NCBI GenBank assembly: GCA_902590895.1 | Contig: CACIYM010000012.1 | Span: 1 to 33,305, forward strand | From: an uncultured Alphaproteobacteria bacterium | Lineage (GTDB): Bacteria > Pseudomonadota > Alphaproteobacteria > Methylaequorales > Methylaequoraceae | Length of the DNA: 33,305 nucleotides | Direction of reading: 5' to 3' | Shown here: in pieces, positions 24,749-32,010 of the stretch | How the letters are laid out: each line of letters begins with the position of its first letter | How positions within the stretch are numbered: the stretch's first letter is position 1 | Notes under the pieces: generated by a model | The model's input: only the letters and a program-made list of their open reading frames with translations | The model's database searches: none | Told to the model about the DNA's origin: nothing | Made by a program: the position numbers and the translations under genes

Positions 24749-25963
24749 TTAAGCTACTTTCTGAAACCATACGGGGAAGGGATCAAGGGCTTTATGATAT
24801 GAATTGGGATCTTCAAGATAGTTCTTTATCAAACAAGCATCCAGTCTCTCACGAATATTCTTTTCATCCATCTCAGATTTTAAACCTATAAAAACAATTT
24901 CTTGTCGACGGTCACCAAAATCTTTATTCCAATATTTATCCATTAACGCATCAAAATCAGGTCCCTCTGGCCAACGATCTTTAGGTACAGTCGTCCACCA
25001 CCTACCAATTCCCTGATGACGAACAAATGCACCTGCCTGAGAAACTTCACCAATAAATTCAGGTCGACTTGAAATCCAAAAAAAACCTTTAGATCTAATC
25101 ACACCTGGCCATTCTTGATTAAAAAAATTATGGATTTTTGATGGATCAAATGGTTCACGGGCTAAATATACAAAACTTGTAATCCCATACTCTTCTGTTT
25201 CTGGAACATGATCTTTAAAGTTATAGAGTTCTTTTGCCCACAAAGGATGTGTATGAGCTTGTTTAAGATCAAACAAACCGGTACCAATAACTTCTTTTAG
25301 ATTGACAGTGGAGTGTGAGCATTCAAAGACTTTTGCCTCAGTATTAAGCCCACTTATAATTGCTTTAACAGTTTTTAATTCCTCAGAGGATATTAAGTCA
25401 ATCTTATTCAATAGAATTACATTAGCAAACTCAATTTGTTCGACAAGAAGATCAACAAGTGTTCGTTCATCATCTTCTAAACTTTCTCCTTTATCTTTTA
25501 AAAAATCAGTGGAGCTATAATTTTTGATAAGATTTGCAGCATCTACAACAGTTACCATTGTGTCAAGTTTTGCTACATCGGATAAACTTACTCCATCCTC
25601 ATCACGAAAGTCAAAGGTAGTTGCCACTGGTAAAGGTTCGGAGATACCAGTACTTTCTATAAGTAGGTAATCAAATTTACCTTCAGTTGCTAATTCTCTA
25701 ACTTGTACCAAAAGATCTTCACGTAAAGTACAACAAATACATCCATTACTCATTTCTACAAGTTTCTCTTCAGTTTGAGATAAGTTACCACCTCCACGTT
25801 CTACTAGATTAGCATCAATATTTACTTCACTCATATCGTTTACGATAACTGCAACCTTGAGACCTTGTCGATTATTAAGGATGTGATTTAAAAGAGTTGT
25901 TTTACCTGCACCAAGGAAACCCGACAATACTGTGACTGGAAGTTTTTTATCTAAAACTTTCAT
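24749..25963 (-). CDS. COG0523 (CobW/ZigA-type) GTPase, probable zinc metallochaperone
   Basis: 404 residues from the ATG at 25963, which follows GTGGAGA. The track start at 26008 would add [14 protein letters not shown] and lies next to the promoter -10, so I reject it. Walker A is [11 protein letters not shown] (15-25), the family metal motif is GCICC (Cys75, Cys77, Cys78), the GTP motif is NKIDL, and a C-terminal CobW_C domain carries WWTTVP and [13 protein letters not shown]0523 GTPases of this branch deliver zinc to key enzymes during shortage. The promoter carries a perfect Zur-like box. The usual DUF1826 partner is not adjacent but has the same promoter at 7.9 kb. Only gene of a tRNA-Ser block with well-preserved ends, so probably a recent arrival. 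Confidence 0.88.
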   Translation of the reverse strand: MKVLDKKLPVTVLSGFLGAGKTTLLNHILNNRQGLKVAVIVNDMSEVNIDANLVERGGGNLSQTEEKLVEMSNGCICCTLREDLLVQVRELATEGKFDYLLIESTGISEPLPVATTFDFRDEDGVSLSDVAKLDTMVTVVDAANLIKNYSSTDFLKDKGESLEDDERTLVDLLVEQIEFANVILLNKIDLISSEELKTVKAIISGLNTEAKVFECSHSTVNLKEVIGTGLFDLKQAHTHPLWAKELYNFKDHVPETEEYGITSFVYLAREPFDPSKIHNFFNQEWPGVIRSKGFFWISSRPEFIGEVSQAGAFVRHQGIGRWWTTVPKDRWPEGPDFDALMDKYWNKDFGDRRQEIVFIGLKSEMDEKNIRERLDACLIKNYLEDPNSYHKALDPFPVWFQKVA

Positions 25964-26008
25964 AATAAATTCTCCACAAAATTTAATTAAGTTAAAATCA
26001 AAAGACAC

Positions 26009-26037
26009 ATATTAAGTGTTATAATATAACATTTCAA
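26009..26037 (-). promoter_or_regulatory. Sigma70-type promoter with Zur box in the spacer, for COG0523 gene
   Basis: On the minus strand TTGAAA (26037-26032) and TAATAT (26014-26009) are 17 bases apart. The spacer contains TGTTATATTATAACA (26017-26031), a perfect 15-bp inverted repeat equal to the Zur consensus. Bases beyond the -35 (AAATTTATTG) also match the DUF1826 promoter at 7918-7951. The -10 is 45 bases before the start codon. Confidence 0.8.
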
Positions 26038-26049
26038 CAATAAATTTCT

Positions 26050-26187
26050 TTGGGGGTAATCTTGGGGGGTAAAATTATAAAATCAAGGCTTTAAAGAGTA
26101 GGGAATCAGGGGCTTTCAGATAGTGGCGGAGAGACAGGGAAAAGGCCAGGATTTATATAGACAATCCCTAGATTAATTAAGTATTAT
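26050..26187. repeat. Arm repeats, exact tRNA-Ser core and left end (boundary 5)
   Basis: Two arm-like repeats (GGGGGTAAT and GGGGGGTAAAA) precede AGGGAATCAGGGGCTTTCAG and the exact 17-bp core TGGCGGAGAGACAGGGA (26124-26140). The left end AAAGGCCAGGATTTATATAG then runs into ACAATCCCTAGATTAATTAA and TATTATG. Compared with 20191-20213, the left-end dyad has changed on both sides together (GGGTT/AACCC to GGATT/AATCC). Confidence 0.8.
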
Positions 26188-26193
26188 GAATAG

Positions 26194-28230
26194 ATGTCAA
26201 TATTTTTTCAAGTAACGTTTTTTATCTTACTTACTTTTAATGTAAATCACAGCTATGCTTTGCCTAATTGTAAAGGAGATTATTGGAATAATTGTTTGGG
26301 AACTCATACAAATGCTAGGGGAGATAAATGGATAGGTGAATGGAAAGATAATAAGATGCATGGACAAGGAACTTACACAAATACTAAGGGCGATAAATAT
26401 GTAGGTGAATTTAAAGACAACAAATTCAATGGACAAGGAACTATGATATCTGGTAACGGCGATAAATATATAGGTGAACATAGATATGGCAAGCCTCATG
26501 GGCATGGAGTTTTTACATCTGCTGAAGGCGATAAATATATAGGTGGATGGAAAGACGGTAAAAAGCATGGACAAGGAACTTTTACATCTGCTGATGGCGA
26601 TGAATACATAGGTCAATTTAAAGACGACGATATTAATGGACAAGGAACTTTTACATCAACTCTTGGCCATAAATACACAGGTGAATTTAAAGATACTAAT
26701 TTTCACGGACAAGGAATTTTTGAATATGTTAATGGGAAAAAAGATGAAGGAATATGGGAAAATGGTACCTTTGTAAAACAAATAAAATTAGATCAACAAC
26801 AAAGCAAGAGACACAGTAAGCATGTGACAAATTTGCCTTCTTGTAAAGGAGCTAATCGTGATAATTGTTTTGGAACTATAAAATATACCAATGGAGATAA
26901 ATATGAAGGTGAATTTAAAGATGGTAAAAAGCATGGAAAAGGGACTTATATAACTAATCAAGGACATAAATACGTAGGCGAATATAAAGATGGTAAGAGT
27001 CATGGAAGAGGAACTGCTATATGGTCAAATGGAGATAAATATGAAGGTGAATTTAAAGATGGTAAAAGGCATGGAAAAGGGACTAATTCATTTGTCAATG
27101 GATTGAAATACACAGGTGAATTTAAAGATGATAATTATCATGGTCAAGGGACTTATATATCTCCTAAAGGAGGAAAATACGTGGGTAAATTTAAGGATGG
27201 TAAGAAGCATGGAAAAGGCACTTATATATCTCCTAAAGGAGATAAATACGTAGGCGAATTTAAAGATGGTAAGAGACATGGAAGAGGAACTGCTATATGG
27301 TCAAATGGAGATAAATATGAAGGTGAATTTAAAGATGGTAATTATCATGGTCAAGGGACTTACACATATGCTAATGGAACAAAAGATGAAGGAATATGGG
27401 AGTATAATAATTTTGTAAAATCAATAAAATTAGATCAACAACAAAAGCAAGCTGAAGGGAAAAAAAGAAAAGAGGAAGAAAGAAAAAAACAACAGGCAAT
27501 TATAGACCTTGAATCTAAAAGAATCACATTAGGAATGGGATCAGGTTTTTGGTTTGACAAACAAGGTTATTTCGCAACGAATCATCATGTAATTGAAGGC
27601 TGCAATACAACACAAATCAAATTAAATAATGAACTATTAGAATCAAAAATTATTTCATTTGATAAAACTAATGATATAGCAATAGGAAAAGTAGAAAAAG
27701 AAATTGCTTCTTTTTTTAAGCTTAGTAACAAACCGGAACTTGGCGAAGATGTATTGGTGGGAGGATTTCCTCTTAGTGGAGTTTTACAAAATGATAGTAT
27801 TAAAATTACAAGAGGAATAGTGAGCTCACTCTCAGGAATTAATAACAATTACTCAATGTTACAAATTGACGCACCGATTCAAAAAGGAAATAGTGGAGGT
27901 CCAATTATTAATACAAAGGGTGAAGTAATTGGAATAGCTACTGGAGCTTTAGAATCAACTAAAGAATATAAAACTCAAAATGTTAACTTTGGAGTTAAAG
28001 TAAATCTCCTTAGAAATATGTCTGAATCATTAGGAATAAATGTTAAAAATAGAGGGAGACTGAAAACTAGAAGCTCTAAAGAACTAGCCAAGGCCTTAGA
28101 AAAAAATACCATACATATTCACTGTACGAATACTTTTAAAAAATGGATGGAATATCAAAATAATGAAAAATCAAACACATATATGTCTGAACATGTTAAA
28201 ATTAATCTAAAGGAATATAAGAGTAAGTAA
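26194..28230 (+). CDS. Exported MORN-repeat protein with C-terminal trypsin-like serine protease
   Basis: 678 residues. A signal peptide (FFILLTFNVNHSYA) is followed by two parallel MORN blocks. Each begins with LP(N/S)CKG and ends with IKLDQQQ: about 7 repeats in residues 43-190 and about 8 in 226-405, consensus GDKYxGEFKDGKxHGxGTY. A Lys/Glu-rich linker leads to an S1C/DegP-like protease domain (about 445-615) with an intact triad: His465 in NHHVIEGC, Asp494 in NDIAIGKV and Ser567 in KGNSGGPI. There is no PDZ domain. MORN arrays bind lipids or glycans or act as spacers, so the protein may place a periplasmic or secreted protease at a surface. The domain pairing is uncommon. It is the main cargo of the tRNA-proximal block and is followed by three micro-ORFs. 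Confidence 0.88.
   Translation: MSIFFQVTFFILLTFNVNHSYALPNCKGDYWNNCLGTHTNARGDKWIGEWKDNKMHGQGTYTNTKGDKYVGEFKDNKFNGQGTMISGNGDKYIGEHRYGKPHGHGVFTSAEGDKYIGGWKDGKKHGQGTFTSADGDEYIGQFKDDDINGQGTFTSTLGHKYTGEFKDTNFHGQGIFEYVNGKKDEGIWENGTFVKQIKLDQQQSKRHSKHVTNLPSCKGANRDNCFGTIKYTNGDKYEGEFKDGKKHGKGTYITNQGHKYVGEYKDGKSHGRGTAIWSNGDKYEGEFKDGKRHGKGTNSFVNGLKYTGEFKDDNYHGQGTYISPKGGKYVGKFKDGKKHGKGTYISPKGDKYVGEFKDGKRHGRGTAIWSNGDKYEGEFKDGNYHGQGTYTYANGTKDEGIWEYNNFVKSIKLDQQQKQAEGKKRKEEERKKQQAIIDLESKRITLGMGSGFWFDKQGYFATNHHVIEGCNTTQIKLNNELLESKIISFDKTNDIAIGKVEKEIASFFKLSNKPELGEDVLVGGFPLSGVLQNDSIKITRGIVSSLSGINNNYSMLQIDAPIQKGNSGGPIINTKGEVIGIATGALESTKEYKTQNVNFGVKVNLLRNMSESLGINVKNRGRLKTRSSKELAKALEKNTIHIHCTNTFKKWMEYQNNEKSNTYMSEHVKINLKEYKSK
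26320..27420 (+). repeat. Tandem 69-bp repeats encoding the MORN units
   Basis: The MORN section is a direct 69-bp repeat array in two blocks. A stretch of more than 60 bases beginning at 26992 recurs at 27268 with one visible change (AGAGT versus AGAGA). The distance is 276 bases, exactly four units, which marks a recent in-frame duplication. Track ORFs on the minus strand here (26227, 26788, 27088) are shadows of the repeat. Confidence 0.8.
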
Positions 28231-28324
28231 ATTATATATTATTAAATTTACCTAATTGTAAGAAATATTCATTGTCAATTCACATTGATTGTATAATTTT
28301 AACATTCCAATTAAATTTTGGGGT

Positions 28325-28371
28325 ATAGTAACGACCTACCGTTCTGGAATAGTAACGACCTAATCGTTCTG
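28325..28371. repeat. Two 24-bp tandem copies with internal dyads
   Basis: ATAGTAACGACCTACCGTTC (28325) and ATAGTAACGACCTAATCGTT (28349) are direct copies one 24-bp period apart, both continuing to CGTTCTG. Each contains AACG...CGTT, an inverted repeat. They lie 70 bases before the first micro-ORF and after the MORN gene; operator or recombinase sites are both possible. Confidence 0.55.
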
Positions 28372-28441
28372 TCTCAAACAGTAAAAGTTTCCGTACATTC
28401 AAATTTTCTTGGTTAATAACAATTAACAAAGGAGAACCGTA

Positions 28442-28558
28442 ATGGGCAAAATTATATACAACGTTTTAGTCAGAAAATCCTCACAAGATATCAAAATGAT
28501 ACCTACAGGACACACAATTATATTTGGTAGAAATTTAATTAAGAAAGGGGATAAGTAA
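28442..28558 (+). CDS. 38-residue micro-ORF 1 (unknown)
   Basis: Below the track cutoff. A strong ribosome site AAAGGAG precedes the ATG by seven bases. The product starts MGKIIYNVLVRKSSQ and ends FGRNLIKKGDK. Its last codons contain the GAAAGGGG ribosome site of the next ORF, and its TAA overlaps the next ATG (TAATG). The C-terminus is the same as in micro-ORF 2, so the two arose by duplication. No family is recognised and no signal peptide is visible; the protein is basic. Confidence 0.55.
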   Translation: MGKIIYNVLVRKSSQDIKMIPTGHTIIFGRNLIKKGDK

Positions 28559-28674
28559 TGGTGAAAATAACAAAAAAGACTATTTACTACGAAGGGATGC
28601 CTCTGAGACCACTTAAGATGGGAAAAATTTCCATAGTACTTGGAAGAAATTTAATTAAGAAAGGAGGTAAATGA
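28558..28674 (+). CDS. 38-residue micro-ORF 2 (paralogue of micro-ORF 1)
   Basis: Starts in the TAATG overlap and has the same length as micro-ORF 1. It reads MVKITKKTIYYEGMPLRP and ends LGRNLIKKGGK. The codons for KKGGK contain AAGGAGG, the ribosome site of micro-ORF 3, whose ATG overlaps the stop (TGATG). The middle of the protein has diverged from micro-ORF 1 while the RBS-bearing end has been kept. Function unknown. Confidence 0.55.
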   Translation: MVKITKKTIYYEGMPLRPLKMGKISIVLGRNLIKKGGK

Positions 28675-28832
28675 TGGCAAAGGTAATTTATAAAGGCTAT
28701 GCAAAAAAAGATGATCCAATTTACACTGATAGATTTGTAATTTCTAACCCTAAAGTAATCCTTCCTAAAAAAGGCAAAGATTTATACTTTCTTTATGGAA
28801 AAAGTGGAGAGTATTACTTCCCACTTTTTTAA
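28674..28832 (+). CDS. 52-residue micro-ORF 3 (unknown)
   Basis: Coupled to micro-ORF 2 by a TGATG overlap, with AAGGAGG at ideal distance. The product begins MAKVIYKGYAKKDDP, has a basic middle (PKVILPKKGKD) and ends in an aromatic tail (EYYFPLF). The N-terminal M-x-K-I/V-Y-x-G pattern recalls the start of micro-ORF 2 (ITKKTIYYEG), so all three may be related. A hairpin terminator overlaps the last codons. No family recognised; a distant likeness to the short TYRG-type DUF4278 proteins is only an impression. Confidence 0.55.
   Translation: MAKVIYKGYAKKDDPIYTDRFVISNPKVILPKKGKDLYFLYGKSGEYYFPLF
28799..28830 (+). terminator. Intrinsic terminator of the micro-ORF operon
   Basis: AAAAAGTGG (28799-28807) pairs perfectly with CCACTTTTT (28821-28829) around a 13-base loop, and the right arm runs into six T. 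It overlaps the last codons of micro-ORF 3. Confidence 0.6.
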
Positions 28833-28850
28833 TCTAATTAGCAGGAGCAT

Positions 28851-28966
28851 TTCCTCCCCCGGGTCAATATATTCTTGGGGGGGGTATCTATTTTAGGTAT
28901 AAAGCTTAGGTATAAAAAACCAATTTAAAGCCCGTAGGAGTACAGAAATCTTAGGGTTAGGGTTAG
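28851..28966. repeat. Island end with arm repeats next to tRNA-Ser (boundary 6)
   Basis: TTTCCTCCCCCGGGTCAATAT (28851; shared with 24612), a G-run, two direct copies TTAGGTATAAA (28893 and 28906) and GTAGGAGTACAGAAATCTTA lead directly into the 3' end of the tRNA-Ser gene. This is the arrangement of integrase arm sites beside an attachment core. The arm motif matches the copy at 23606. Confidence 0.7.
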
Positions 28967-29056
28967 TGGCGGAGAGACAGGGATTCGAACCCTGGAAGGA
29001 CTTGCATCCTTGCCGGTTTTCAAGACCGGTGCATTCGACCACTCTGCCATCTCTCC
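28967..29056 (-). tRNA. tRNA-Ser(UGA)
   Basis: On the minus strand the gene starts GGAGAGATGGCAGAGTGG and ends CTGTCTCTCCGCCA, with CCA encoded. The acceptor stem GGAGAGA/TCTCTCC, the D-arm, the anticodon stem CCGGT/ACCGG with loop CTTGAAA (anticodon TGA), a long variable arm as expected for serine, and the T-arm AGGG-TTCGAAT-CCCT are all present. 90 bases. Its last 17 bases are the repeated core found at up to five places to the left. Confidence 0.97.
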
Positions 29057-29244
29057 ATTGCTTAGTTAATTATTTCTTAATAACTGATGAATATAATAAT
29101 CAAAAAACATTTATATTCAATAGGATTGAATGGTTATAAAAATTTATAATAACACTACAAGACAAAGTTTAAATATTTGAAAAAAGTTTTAAAGTTAAAT
29201 TATTTGTATAATATTTATGATAATTTCATTCATAGTAAATATTT

Positions 29245-29328
29245 ATGAGTTGGTTTAGTGTAACAGAAATAATAGTTGTCATAGGAATGTGGTTACTAGT
29301 GGTAATTCTTTACAAACTTTGGAAATAG
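29245..29328 (+). CDS. 27-residue single-helix membrane microprotein
   Basis: Below the track cutoff. It reads MSWFSVTEIIVVIGMWLLVV and ends ILYKLWK before TAG. A short polar N-terminus, one helix and a positive tail give the classic shape of a one-pass microprotein. Its stop is three bases before the TTG start of the acuI-like gene, so the two may be co-translated. No convincing ribosome site is visible upstream. No family recognised. Confidence 0.4.
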   Translation: MSWFSVTEIIVVIGMWLLVVILYKLWK

Positions 29329-29331
29329 TTT

Positions 29332-30324
29332 TTGTCTTCACAAATGTACAATAAGGGAAAATTTAAAGCCTTTTTGGTTGAAAGTAACGAAAAAAAAGGG
29401 GTAATGGATGTAGATTTAGACACACTTGATGAAGGTGATGTTTTGATAAAAGTTTCATACAGTAGTTTTAACTATAAAGATGGCTTGGCTATAACCGGAA
29501 AAACTCCTATTTTAAAAAAATTTCCAATGATTCCAGGTGTTGATTTCTGTGGAACCGTTATTGAATCGCAAAATAACTTATTTAAATCTGGGGACAAAGT
29601 TATTCTTAACGGCTGGGGCGTTGGAGAGAAACATACTGGCGGGTTTTCTCAAATAGCAAGAGTTAATTCAGAATGGTTAATAAATCTGCCCAAAAAAATT
29701 TCTGAGAAAGACTCCATGATAATTGGCTCAGCTGGCTATACTGCTGCATTATGTGTAATGGTGATTCAAGATAAAATTAAGCCAAATGACGGTGAGATAC
29801 TTGTAACTGGGGCCTCTGGTGGGGTAGGGAGCATAGCCGTGAATCTTCTGTATAGACTTGGTTATAAAGTTGTAGCTTTGAGTAACAAGAATGAGAGCTA
29901 TTTAAAAAAGTTAGGTGCTAAAAGTGTTTTAAATAGAAAAGATTATATAATTAATAAAAAACCCTTAAATAGCCAGAAATGGGTAGGATCAATTGATACA
30001 GTAGGAGGAGATATTCTATCAAACATAATAAGTGAAACAAAATATGACGGTATAGTAGCATCAACTGGTTTAGCCAGAAGCCCAGATTTATTTACAACTG
30101 TATATCCCTTTATACTTAGAAATATAACATTGTCCGGTGTTGATTGTGTTTATGCTAACAAGGAAAAAAGAGAAAAGGCATGGCACCTTATTGAAAAAAC
30201 TTTAGATTTTAAAATACTTGATGTTATAAAAAACGAAAAAAGTCTTAGAGATCTAAAAAACCTATCTGAAAAAATATTAAAAGGTGAAGTTAAAGGAAGA
30301 ACATTAATAAATGTGAATTTATAA
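29332..30324 (+). CDS. acuI: Acrylyl-CoA reductase (AcuI/YhdH family)
   Basis: 330 residues, close to the roughly 325 of YhdH/AcuI. This is an NADPH-dependent medium-chain reductase without the zinc sites of alcohol dehydrogenases. KVSYSSFNYKDGLAITGK, PGVDFCGTV, LNGWGVGEKHTGGFSQIARV and the Rossmann motif GASGGVGSIAVNLL are all family hallmarks. It reduces acrylyl-CoA to propionyl-CoA, detoxifying acrylate from DMSP or 3-hydroxypropionate, a common trait of marine bacteria. The TTG at 29332 has GGA eight bases upstream. The ATG at 29344 gives MYNKGKFKAFLVE, nearer the usual N-terminus, and is an equally good start. No other DMSP gene is in the window. Confidence 0.87.
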   Translation: MSSQMYNKGKFKAFLVESNEKKGVMDVDLDTLDEGDVLIKVSYSSFNYKDGLAITGKTPILKKFPMIPGVDFCGTVIESQNNLFKSGDKVILNGWGVGEKHTGGFSQIARVNSEWLINLPKKISEKDSMIIGSAGYTAALCVMVIQDKIKPNDGEILVTGASGGVGSIAVNLLYRLGYKVVALSNKNESYLKKLGAKSVLNRKDYIINKKPLNSQKWVGSIDTVGGDILSNIISETKYDGIVASTGLARSPDLFTTVYPFILRNITLSGVDCVYANKEKREKAWHLIEKTLDFKILDVIKNEKSLRDLKNLSEKILKGEVKGRTLINVNL

Positions 30325-30408
30325 AATAAAATGAATAAGTTAATTATACAATAAAACCGCTAAAAATAGTATTTTGTAGATGAATGAAATGCCAAGAGAA
30401 TTACATAT

Positions 30409-31110
30409 ATGATTAAACTAAATAATGAGATTAGCTTTATAGTACCTTGTTATAACGAGGAAAATAATATTAATAATACACTTGATGAGATTAATAAAGT
30501 AATAAAAAAACTCAATGTAAAATACTATGAAATAATAGTTATAGATGATGGAAGTGTCGACAATACATATTTAAAAGTTAAAAAAACAAATTTTTTAAAA
30601 AAATTTAAACTTAAAAGAAATTTAGGTATAGGGGGAGCTTATAAGTATGGCTTAGACAAATCTAATAGTAAATACGTCATAATGATTCCTGGTGATAACT
30701 CTCACCCAGCTTCAAGTATACAGCCAATTTTAGAAGTTATGGGTAAAAAAGACATTATTATTCCATTTACATTAAAAAAAGGTAAAAGAAGTTTTTTTAG
30801 ATATTGTCTATCAAATGTTTTTACATCAGTAGTTAATTTTATTTTTGACATGAATATAAAATATTACAATGGTACAGTTTTGCATAAACGTGAGTTACTT
30901 AAAAAACTTAAAATCAATTCAAATGGATTTGACTATCAAGCTGAAATATTGATAAAACTTGTAAAACAAGGCCACACTTACGAATTCATTAAAGTCGAAA
31001 TAAATGAAAGAGAAATTGGAACAAGTAAGGCTGTGAGTATCTATAATGGTTTCAAGATAATCAAAAATTTAATTCTAATAAAAAAAAATCTTCAAAAAAA
31101 TCAAATATAA
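30409..31110 (+). CDS. Family 2 glycosyltransferase (DPM1-like)
   Basis: 233 residues of GT-A fold: SFIVPCYNEENNINNTLDEI at the N-terminus, VIDDGSVDNT for the first Asp motif, RNLGIGGAYKYGL and MIPGDNSHP, where the usual D-x-D region is reduced to GDN. A C-terminal segment (YEFIKVEINEREIGTSKA) is like dolichol-phosphate mannosyltransferase-type enzymes. There are no clear transmembrane helices, so it is the cytoplasmic, membrane-associated short form. It probably moves a sugar from a nucleotide donor to a lipid or glycan. cysQ follows after 39 bases and a sulfotransferase gene converges on that, so a sulfated surface glycan is possible. Confidence 0.82.
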   Translation: MIKLNNEISFIVPCYNEENNINNTLDEINKVIKKLNVKYYEIIVIDDGSVDNTYLKVKKTNFLKKFKLKRNLGIGGAYKYGLDKSNSKYVIMIPGDNSHPASSIQPILEVMGKKDIIIPFTLKKGKRSFFRYCLSNVFTSVVNFIFDMNIKYYNGTVLHKRELLKKLKINSNGFDYQAEILIKLVKQGHTYEFIKVEINEREIGTSKAVSIYNGFKIIKNLILIKKNLQKNQI

Positions 31111-31149
31111 AATTGGAGATTTACTCAATACATCATTATAAAATAATTT

Positions 31150-31941
31150 ATGCTAAATAAAAATGATTACAGTGATATCACAAAAAAATTAAGAGAAATA
31201 AGTGAAGAAGCTTCACAAAAAATTTTAGAAATATATAACTCAGATTTCAAAATTAACTATAAAAGTGACAGTTCACCATTGACCCTAGCAGATACAGAGT
31301 CAAATAAAATTATTTGTGAAAAATTAAGTAAAGAGTTTAAAAAAATTCCTATAATTTCCGAAGAAAATAATGTTAGAAATCTATCATCAGAAACTTTTTT
31401 TTTAGTTGATCCGCTTGATGGTACAAAAGAATTTATCGCAAGGAATGGTGAATTTACCGTAAATATTGGATTAATAATTAACAATCAGCCAAAGTTAGGA
31501 GTTATTCAAATTCCCGTAAGATCAACACAGTACTTTACTGACGGAGTCTATTCTTATAAATATAAAAAAACTTTAAAAAAAATTTCATCATTAAGTAACA
31601 ATGAAAATATTAAAATTACTGTAAGCAGGTCGCATTTAGATCTAGAAACAAAAAAATTCATACAAAATAATAAAGATATTTCAATATTAAAGGCTGGCTC
31701 ATCTTTAAAATTCTGTCTAATAGCTGAAGGAAAAGCTGATTTCTATATCAGAAATGGTAAAACAATGGGATGGGATATTGCAGCAGGAATTGCAATTCTT
31801 AAAACTGCTGGAGGTAAAATACGTAAATTAAACCTTAAGGAACTCATAATAAATAAAAAAACTTTTATAAATGATCCATTCGTATGTTATGGGAATAATT
31901 TTAATTCAGATAAATTAAAACTTATATTAAAACAATTTTAA
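31150..31941 (+). CDS. cysQ: 3'(2'),5'-bisphosphate nucleotidase
   Basis: 263 residues of the inositol-monophosphatase superfamily. SSPLTLADTESNKII and ISEENN give the first metal ligands, DPLDGTKEFIARNGEFTVNIGLI is the signature with the GTKEF form specific for CysQ, and MGWDIAAGIAIL closes the active site. It hydrolyses PAP (and PAPS) to AMP with Mg2+. PAP is the by-product of sulfotransferases and of PAPS reductase, and a sulfotransferase gene lies 70 bases away on the other strand, which gives this enzyme an obvious local source of substrate. Confidence 0.92.
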   Translation: MLNKNDYSDITKKLREISEEASQKILEIYNSDFKINYKSDSSPLTLADTESNKIICEKLSKEFKKIPIISEENNVRNLSSETFFLVDPLDGTKEFIARNGEFTVNIGLIINNQPKLGVIQIPVRSTQYFTDGVYSYKYKKTLKKISSLSNNENIKITVSRSHLDLETKKFIQNNKDISILKAGSSLKFCLIAEGKADFYIRNGKTMGWDIAAGIAILKTAGGKIRKLNLKELIINKKTFINDPFVCYGNNFNSDKLKLILKQF

Positions 31942-32010
31942 GTATATTTAATCCATATAACCTAATCAAAAAATAGGAAATTGATATTAATTTTGTTTTA
32001 ATTAAAGACT

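Noticed and set aside
26320-27420. CRISPR-like regular repeat
   Set aside because: The period is 69 bases, stays in one reading frame and translates as MORN units; there are no unique spacers and no cas genes.
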